NCBI GenBank assembly: GCA_002327785.1
Contig: DCUI01000307.1
Location: 1 to 36,270, forward strand
Source of the DNA: Phycisphaerales bacterium UBA2218
Lineage (GTDB): Bacteria; Planctomycetota; Phycisphaerae; Sedimentisphaerales; Anaerobacaceae
Length of the DNA stretch: 36,270 nucleotides
Reading direction: 5' to 3'
Shown here: one piece after another, positions 32,401 through 36,270 of the stretch
Numbering within the stretch: position 1 is the first letter of the stretch
Layout: the number at the start of each line of letters is the position of its first letter
The notes under the pieces: generated by a model
What the model saw: the letters and a program-made list of their open reading frames with translations, nothing else
Told to the model about the DNA's origin: nothing
Database searches by the model: none
Position numbers and translations under genes: made by a program

Positions 32401-33597
32401 GGTGTCCGTCTCAAGAGCAGTGAGCACGGGCGTCCCAAGCCGACACGTGTGGGGTTCTCCGTCTCGTTTAGTCCGGAGTATCCGTTTCGGGGGGTTCACG
32501 ACAAGCTCTCCTTTGACCGATCCAACGGGCAGGAGGTCGGCCAGCAGGAGATGTTGATGCACGCGGCCATGAATCGATACGGCGGCTTCTCCAAGTACCA
32601 CGATCTCGGCTATATCATCGCCCCAATCGATCAGCACAGCAGCGGCGTGGAGGTCCAGATGGCCCGGTACGAGCGTCTGTATTGCCAGGAGGTATATGGT
32701 GATGCCGGCGGCGATGGGACCCTGTTCGAATACGAGCTTGTCTATCCCCTGACGGCCACCGTGGGCAACAATCCGGAAGGGCTGAAGATCCCACAGGAGG
32801 GCGGCGGGGTCCAGGGCCGGAGCGTCTCGGATTATCTCGGTGAAGACAAGGAGAAATACCGCTGGCACTTCCTGATCAAGAACAATCGGGACCTGGACGA
32901 CTACGCCCCGATCATCCGGATGACGCGCATTTTGGGGCTGAGCGGCTCTGCTCTCGAGCAGGCCGCCGACCAGTATCTTGATGTCCCATCGTGGCTCCGC
33001 GCCTTCGCCATCGGATCGACCGTTGGCGTTTCGGACAACTGGATCAGCAACTCGGCTCACAACGCTTTGTTCTATCATCGCCCGACGGATGACCGGATGG
33101 TGTTCTTCCTGCACGACCTGGACTACTACGGCGGGTCGATTTCCCTGAAGTCCAATTCCACACTCGGGAGACTGACGCAGACTCTGTCCTGGAATCGGGC
33201 CTTTTATGGAGACGTGTTTGATTTCCTGGCCGTGAGCTTCAACCGCGGGTACATGACCTACTGGGCCAATCATTACGCCAGACTGTTGCCCGAGCAACCC
33301 TGGGGTAGTTGGCTGAACTACATCGACAGCCGCGGCGCCAATGTCATGGGACAGGTCCTGTCCGCCGTGCCCGCGGCGGTTCCGTTCCATGTTCTGACCA
33401 CATCCGGGCAAACCATCACAGGGCATGGTTGGATCACGGTCCAACAGATTCGCCACATGGAGACGGGTACTCCCCTCGCGGTCTCATGGCAGGACTGGAC
33501 CACATGGAAGGCGACGTTGCCGGAGGGCATCAGTGGGGGCACGCTCGGCGCATACAACTCCGCAGGGCAACTGGTGAACACCACCCCGATCCCATAA
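29464..33597 (+). CDS. Large secreted lamin-tail / CotH-type protein
   Basis: A 1377-residue exported protein. The start is GTG 29464, 7 nt after AGGAGG; a signal peptide (about 1-28, ending near VGWS) follows. Lamin-tail domain 1 is at about 30-160 (VVVNEIMYHP, EWIELYNQMGIDIDMSGWSL). A second lamin-tail domain starts at about 313 (DIVINEIMYHPM) and resumes at about 520 (LTWIELYNKGSKRVDLSGWR). Between its halves lies a jelly-roll-like module (FDDSGWTNGTGTTTGIGY, MRYDDGFVAYLNGTEIARIN). A carbohydrate-binding-like part (LLQNGDFSRGTTAWRIIGNH) comes next, then a CotH-like kinase domain at about 930-1290 (IYYDVGVRLKSSEHG, KLSFDRSN, WLRAFAIGSTVGVSDNWISN, VFFLHDLDYYGG). CotH proteins are atypical secreted protein kinases. 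Whether this one is active cannot be judged. No sorting or PEP-CTERM tail is seen. Confidence 0.88.
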   Translation: MDGVNRQHRYRNVLLLSCVFAMCPVGWSDSVVVVNEIMYHPVAGAPEWIELYNQMGIDIDMSGWSLEGAVDYSFADGTIIQSGSYLVVASDPAALSMQAAAGAQILGPFAGKLANNGETIRLVNNSGRLLNRVEYGNDGEWPVAANGSGVSLARIEPMRGTDGTENWTWSDQVGGTPGIVNFSVAGARDRPLRFNEIDAPGGNAFRIEVIHRGTIAVPLQDYRLEIQGDDPVVLPLPSAIFQPGEFYVISNAELGIVPGEGDRLILWQGETAVSDATTVAARARGRYPDGADAWYVLDSATFGTPNEVNLCTDIVINEIMYHPMTLPASDTPASTVTLVPEVTTARTLIPTDGSVNPAWTGGDEPFDDSGWTNGTGTTTGIGYETGTGYEGYIGTDTRQMYQTQGSVFVRIAFDVGDPTRLESVTLWMRYDDGFVAYLNGTEIARINAPEVLTWNSTASGAHDDSEAVVFQPFEIPGGVGLLKSGRNVLAIQGLNLAVSSSDFLIQPKLEAVEKIETTTEPDFGEDSLTWIELYNKGSKRVDLSGWRLAKAVNYVVPDGTVLAPDAYLVIAKDAGYLGGLHPDVPIVGNSSGRLSGGGEMIVLEDAVGNAVDQVRYYDGGSWPSYADGGGCSLELRDPRADNNAGTAWAASDESGRTAWQSFSYRGVAASSPVGDDNLYREFVMGLLYEGEILIDDLRVIEDPDGTALDLLQNGDFSRGTTAWRIIGNHRHSRVEPDPQDSANPVLHLTATGPTDHMHNHAETTLAGGRSIQNGRMYEIRFRVRWVAGSPLLHTRLFFNRLPVTTILPVPEQTGTPGRRNSRWEMNVGPTYNGLRHDPAMPTMRDRARVTVCARDPDGVASATLWYRQDGSSWRSIPMEAVEEGYGAAIPAYDSGSLVQFYVEAIDGQGCLSWCPPAGPASFAQYRVQDGKARTTGVHNYRIVMRNQERSFLHDPTNLMSNDGIGATLIYNEQEIYYDVGVRLKSSEHGRPKPTRVGFSVSFSPEYPFRGVHDKLSFDRSNGQEVGQQEMLMHAAMNRYGGFSKYHDLGYIIAPIDQHSSGVEVQMARYERLYCQEVYGDAGGDGTLFEYELVYPLTATVGNNPEGLKIPQEGGGVQGRSVSDYLGEDKEKYRWHFLIKNNRDLDDYAPIIRMTRILGLSGSALEQAADQYLDVPSWLRAFAIGSTVGVSDNWISNSAHNALFYHRPTDDRMVFFLHDLDYYGGSISLKSNSTLGRLTQTLSWNRAFYGDVFDFLAVSFNRGYMTYWANHYARLLPEQPWGSWLNYIDSRGANVMGQVLSAVPAAVPFHVLTTSGQTITGHGWITVQQIRHMETGTPLAVSWQDWTTWKATLPEGISGGTLGAYNSAGQLVNTTPIP

Positions 33598-33801
33598 GTG
33601 GGCCGCGGCCGGATGATGGCTCTCGCGGCATCTCCGCCGCCGGGCGGAATCCCCCTGGCATTCCCATATCCCCGGCGTTATGATCTGTCCCCGTGTGGCG
33701 AGCGGATCGCCGGCCCGAGCTCCGGGAGTAGATTGTTCCGTGCTCGGGGATCGCCTCCGCTGCCGGACGCCAAGGGATCATTGTGATGGGCATGGGGTAG
33801 A

Positions 33802-34581
33802 ATGATGCACACGAGGTCAGTTGCCTGTGTGATGGTTGGGATGCTCATCGTGACGGCCTGGTGCCGCGGGGCCGAAACGAATGCGGGAAGGAATGATAAG
33901 CCTTCGATCCATCTCGGTGGCGGTGTGATCGTCCGCTCACAGCCCTACGTTGGGACGGACAGCCGTGTGCATCCTGTGCCGTTGTTCACCTACGAGGGGA
34001 AACGTCTGTATGTCCGCGGTGTTATGGGGGGGTACTGGCTGTTTTCCCTCGATGGCCTGTCGGCTGGCCCGGTGATCCAGCCGCGGCTCGAAGGCTACGA
34101 GGAAGATGACAGCTCACTGTTGGAAGGCATGAAGGATCGGGACTGGTCCGTGGATGGCGGAGTCGGCGCCAACTGGCTGACGGGCGCCGGACTCTTCGGG
34201 GTCACGTTTGTCACTGATCTACTTGGCAGGCACGACGGCCAGGAATTGGATTTCAGCCACACGATTCTATTTGAATGGGCGGGGTTCAATTTCATCTCCT
34301 CGGCGGGCGTGCGGTACAAGAGCGGCAAGCTTATTGACTACTACTATGGTGTGAGAAGGAACGAGGTCCGATTCGACGAAGCGGTGGCGCGTCCGGCCTA
34401 TGAGGGCAACGACGCATTAGACCCCTATCTGCGGTTGGTCGTGCGGCGCAGGCTGAGCGAACGATGGAGCCTGCTCGGGGCCGTGCAGTATGAATGGCTG
34501 GACGACGAGATCAGCGACAGTCCCATCGTGGATGACGGCTACGAGGCATCCCTTCTGCTCGGCGTCCTCTATTCGTGGTGA
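33802..34581 (+). CDS. MipA/OmpV family outer membrane protein
   Basis: A 259-residue beta-barrel protein. The start is ATG 33802 or 33805, with only a weak G-rich ribosome-binding stretch. A signal peptide MMHTRSVACVMVGMLIVTAW ends near CRGAE. Alternating hydrophobic strands include IHLGGGVIVRSQPYVGTDSR, VHPVPLFTYEGKRLYVRG, GYWLFSLDGLSAGPVIQPRL and LRLVVRRRLSERWSLLGAVQ, and it ends SLLLGVLYSW with a C-terminal aromatic residue, as barrel insertion signals require. The order (short N-term, P-x-F-xYEG strand, GxxGxxW strand) fits MipA/OmpV, a murein-scaffold or porin-like family. Its presence again shows a true outer membrane. It follows the CotH gene by 204 bp. Confidence 0.8.
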   Translation: MMHTRSVACVMVGMLIVTAWCRGAETNAGRNDKPSIHLGGGVIVRSQPYVGTDSRVHPVPLFTYEGKRLYVRGVMGGYWLFSLDGLSAGPVIQPRLEGYEEDDSSLLEGMKDRDWSVDGGVGANWLTGAGLFGVTFVTDLLGRHDGQELDFSHTILFEWAGFNFISSAGVRYKSGKLIDYYYGVRRNEVRFDEAVARPAYEGNDALDPYLRLVVRRRLSERWSLLGAVQYEWLDDEISDSPIVDDGYEASLLLGVLYSW

Positions 34582-34669
34582 CACCCTGCTTCGGGACGAT
34601 CTTGAAGGCGACGAATACGGTTGTGGCTTTGTGTCCGCGAGTTATTCGAACCTCCTTCCACGACCAGAA

Positions 34670-34720
34670 GGTGCGCTGCGTGATACGCACCCTACGTACT
34701 TCGCACTTCAAACTTCCCAC
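34670..34720. repeat. Hairpin and ACTTC heptamer repeat between convergent genes
   Basis: GGTGCG (34670-34675) pairs with CGCACC (34686-34691), enclosing GCGT-GAT-ACGC. Directly after it come GTACTTC, GCACTTC, AAACTTC, CCACTC (34696-34722), a 7-bp period. The 139-bp gap (34582-34720) between the MipA-type gene and the oxidoreductase gene holds nothing else. Confidence 0.55.
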
Positions 34721-36013
34721 TCAGCCCTGATACGGGTGTCTCCATGGGGCGCGGTACGGGCGCTTGAGCATGCCTGCCGCCGCGGGATGGCCGACGATCT
34801 GCTCGGACCTCTCGTCCCATGCGATTCTGGCGCCGACGGCGTATGCGATCATGCCCAGCTTCACGGTGGCCGTAGATCGATAGCCCTCCTCGACGGAGCA
34901 GCTTGGCGGCTTGCGGGTGCGGACCGCCTCCAAAAACTCGGTCATGTGCGCTACGGCCATATCGGCGTCGGCCCTGTACTCGATCCGTTCCTGGGTCTTG
35001 TCGTTGGGGATGATTAGCCAGCGGTTGTCGGTCACGAAGACCGTACCATTCTCGCCGTAGAAGAAGATGCCGTTTGCGGTCTCCGGGGAGTACTCTTGGG
35101 CGCCCCAGATGCGGTGCTTCCAGAGAACCGGGCACGTGTTGAAGTCGAACTGGACCGACAGGATATCCGGCGTGGTGATCTTGTCCTTGAAAGAGTAGAT
35201 GCCGCCGGCGGCCTGCACGGACCGGGGCGTTGTTTCGCCGAGGATGTGGCGAGCGGCGTCGATGAGATGAATCCCCCAATCGACGAGGTGCCCGTGCCCG
35301 GTGGTCCTTTCGAGCCGCCAGGCAAAGTGGCCGACCTGGGGCGAGTAGGGCAACTTCGGCGCCGGGCCGCACCAGAGATCCCAGTCGAGCGAGGCCGGCG
35401 GGTCCTGGGGCGTGGCGTCCCGTATGTCGGCGGTGTAGTGGATCTGTGCATCCACCTGCACGATGCGGCCGAGGTTGCCTTGTCGGATATACTCGCGGGC
35501 CTGCTGAACGGCCGGACTCTGACGCCGCTGAAAACCGATCTGGATGATGATATCCCTTTTCCCGATCGCATCAACCATCGCTCGCCCCTCGCGAATGTCA
35601 TAGGCCAGCGGTTTCTCGCAATAGACATCCAGATTCTTCTCGATGGCAGCCAGGAAGGGCAGCGCATGCCAATGGGGAGGAGTTGCGATAATCACGGCGT
35701 TGAGGCCCGGGGTTTCCAGGAGTTCCTGATAATGCTTGAAGGTTTTGGGCGGAGAGCCCTGGAGTTTCTCGATTTCCTTGGCGCTGTCGGCCAGATGCTG
35801 GCTATCCACGTCGCACAGGGCGAGCACTTCGACACCGCCGGTTCTGAACGCGGCCTGGATGTCCACCATGCCATACCATCCGCATCCGATCAGGCCGAGC
35901 TTGATTTTGGACCGGTCTGCCTGACCGGCAGAGGTATGACGCTGGGAACTACCTATCGCCACGGTTCCAGCCACAACCGCTTTGATGAATTTACGGCGAT
36001 TGATCCGTTCCAT
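34721..36013 (-). CDS. Tat-exported Gfo/Idh/MocA family oxidoreductase
   Basis: A 430-residue NAD(P)-dependent sugar or inositol oxidoreductase. The N-terminus is a twin-arginine signal (NRRKFIKAVVAGTVAIGSS), so the enzyme is exported folded with its cofactor, a habit of planctomycetes. The Rossmann domain has LGLIGCGWYGMVD (about 39-51), VLALCDVD, NAVIIATPPHWHALP and the family's YCEKPLA (about 131-137). The C-terminal catalytic half carries GFQRRQSP, LDWDLWCGPAP and HLVDWGIHLIDAARHILGE, with the conserved Asp and His. ATG 36013 is preceded by AAAGGGTGGG, and a good promoter lies about 80 bp upstream. The substrate is unknown. It is convergent with the MipA-type gene. Confidence 0.93.
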   Translation of the reverse strand: MERINRRKFIKAVVAGTVAIGSSQRHTSAGQADRSKIKLGLIGCGWYGMVDIQAAFRTGGVEVLALCDVDSQHLADSAKEIEKLQGSPPKTFKHYQELLETPGLNAVIIATPPHWHALPFLAAIEKNLDVYCEKPLAYDIREGRAMVDAIGKRDIIIQIGFQRRQSPAVQQAREYIRQGNLGRIVQVDAQIHYTADIRDATPQDPPASLDWDLWCGPAPKLPYSPQVGHFAWRLERTTGHGHLVDWGIHLIDAARHILGETTPRSVQAAGGIYSFKDKITTPDILSVQFDFNTCPVLWKHRIWGAQEYSPETANGIFFYGENGTVFVTDNRWLIIPNDKTQERIEYRADADMAVAHMTEFLEAVRTRKPPSCSVEEGYRSTATVKLGMIAYAVGARIAWDERSEQIVGHPAAAGMLKRPYRAPWRHPYQG

Positions 36014-36093
36014 TGTATCCCACCCTTTCTATGAACGACCACGCTGTGGCGTGCACCCACATTGGTCTCGGATCGACAGGACATTGCAGGACT

Positions 36094-36121
36094 ATCATAG
36101 ACCGGACGTGCGATGTGGCAA
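36094..36121 (-). promoter_or_regulatory. Sigma-70-like promoter for the Gfo/Idh/MocA gene
   Basis: Minus strand: TTGCCA (36121-36116), 16-bp spacer, TATGAT (36099-36094). Both hexamers match the consensus at 5 of 6 positions. Confidence 0.6.
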
Positions 36122-36190
36122 ATACAAATTACCCGTGACGTCGGCGGATATGAGGTGATGCCGACGTGATTTCATACAGGCAGGGGGGGC

Positions 36191-36228
36191 AAAACAGACG
36201 GGGCCCTGGTTGTGAAAACCAGGGCCCC
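36191..36228 (-). terminator. Intrinsic terminator of a gene beyond the right edge
   Basis: Perfect 12-bp stem GGGGCCCTGGTT (36200-36211) / AACCAGGGCCCC (36217-36228), 5-nt loop, followed on the minus strand by GTCTGTTTTG. It lies upstream of the oxidoreductase promoter and so should end a minus-strand transcript entering from the right. Confidence 0.7.
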
Positions 36229-36270
36229 GCAACATCTACTGCCATCCGCGTGGTGTGAAAACCATTGTCT

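Noticed and set aside
32197..33456. 419-codon minus-strand frame inside the CotH gene
   Set aside because: Antisense shadow of a protein with lamin-tail and CotH motifs.
1..36270. CRISPR array, tRNA, rRNA or riboswitch
   Set aside because: No regularly spaced direct repeats, cloverleaf or known riboswitch core was seen by eye in the gaps. A tRNAscan and Rfam search would settle it.

Overview
The window looks like a chromosomal stretch of a GC-rich, double-membraned environmental bacterium. The best fit is a planctomycete, possibly of the Phycisphaerae. This is inferred from the gene style and not from a marker gene: lamin-tail/CotH and FG-GAP secreted proteins, a Tat-exported Gfo/Idh/MocA oxidoreductase, the N-terminus of a planctomycete-like ECF sigma factor, and frequent GTG/TTG starts. 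A complete lipid A/inner-core heptose gene set proves an LPS-type outer membrane. No rRNA, tRNA, CRISPR array, transposase or integrase was recognised.

Layout. (1) 1-2190 is a scarred accessory end: a 25-bp direct repeat, hairpin repeats, an isolated promoter with a tiny ORF, an intrinsic terminator, and a 5'-truncated DNA methyltransferase abutting a 3'-truncated FkbM-type methyltransferase in another frame. (2) 2192-12711, all on the minus strand, is one LPS-core operon read in the order lpxK, hldE, gmhA, gmhB, waaF, GT9-like protein, B12-type radical SAM protein, waaP-like kinase, GT4 glycosyltransferase. Gene ends overlap by 4 bp or lie within 50 bp. (3) 12909-15989, minus strand: DJ-1/PfpI protein, NAD-type isocitrate dehydrogenase and TraB-family membrane protein. 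(4) 16212-20469, minus strand: a secreted clan GH-A-like glycosidase and a TPR lipoprotein with a CsgG-like domain. (5) 20868-23478, plus strand: YgiQ radical SAM protein and MarC membrane protein, followed by a decayed sigma-factor fragment. (6) 23858-36013 is rich in exported proteins: SMP-30 lactonase, FG-GAP protein, propeller-like protein, a 1377-residue lamin-tail/CotH protein, a MipA/OmpV porin-like protein and a Tat-signal oxidoreductase, with a small cytoplasmic YegP protein among them.

How the genes work together. GmhA, HldE and GmhB make ADP-heptose from sedoheptulose 7-phosphate. LpxK phosphorylates the lipid A precursor. WaaF and the GT9-like and GT4 enzymes would extend the core, and the WaaP-like kinase would phosphorylate core heptose. 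The radical SAM protein sits inside this operon with no known role there, so an undescribed core or lipid modification is the most attractive biological lead. GmhB is unusual twice over: its zinc ligands are mostly lost and it carries a C-terminal membrane anchor.

A second theme is repetitive DNA with a 7-bp period (ATCAAAA, xAATCGx, GAAGTnn) at five places, including four perfect copies inside the lpxK coding sequence. It resembles the heptamer STRR repeats described in cyanobacteria.
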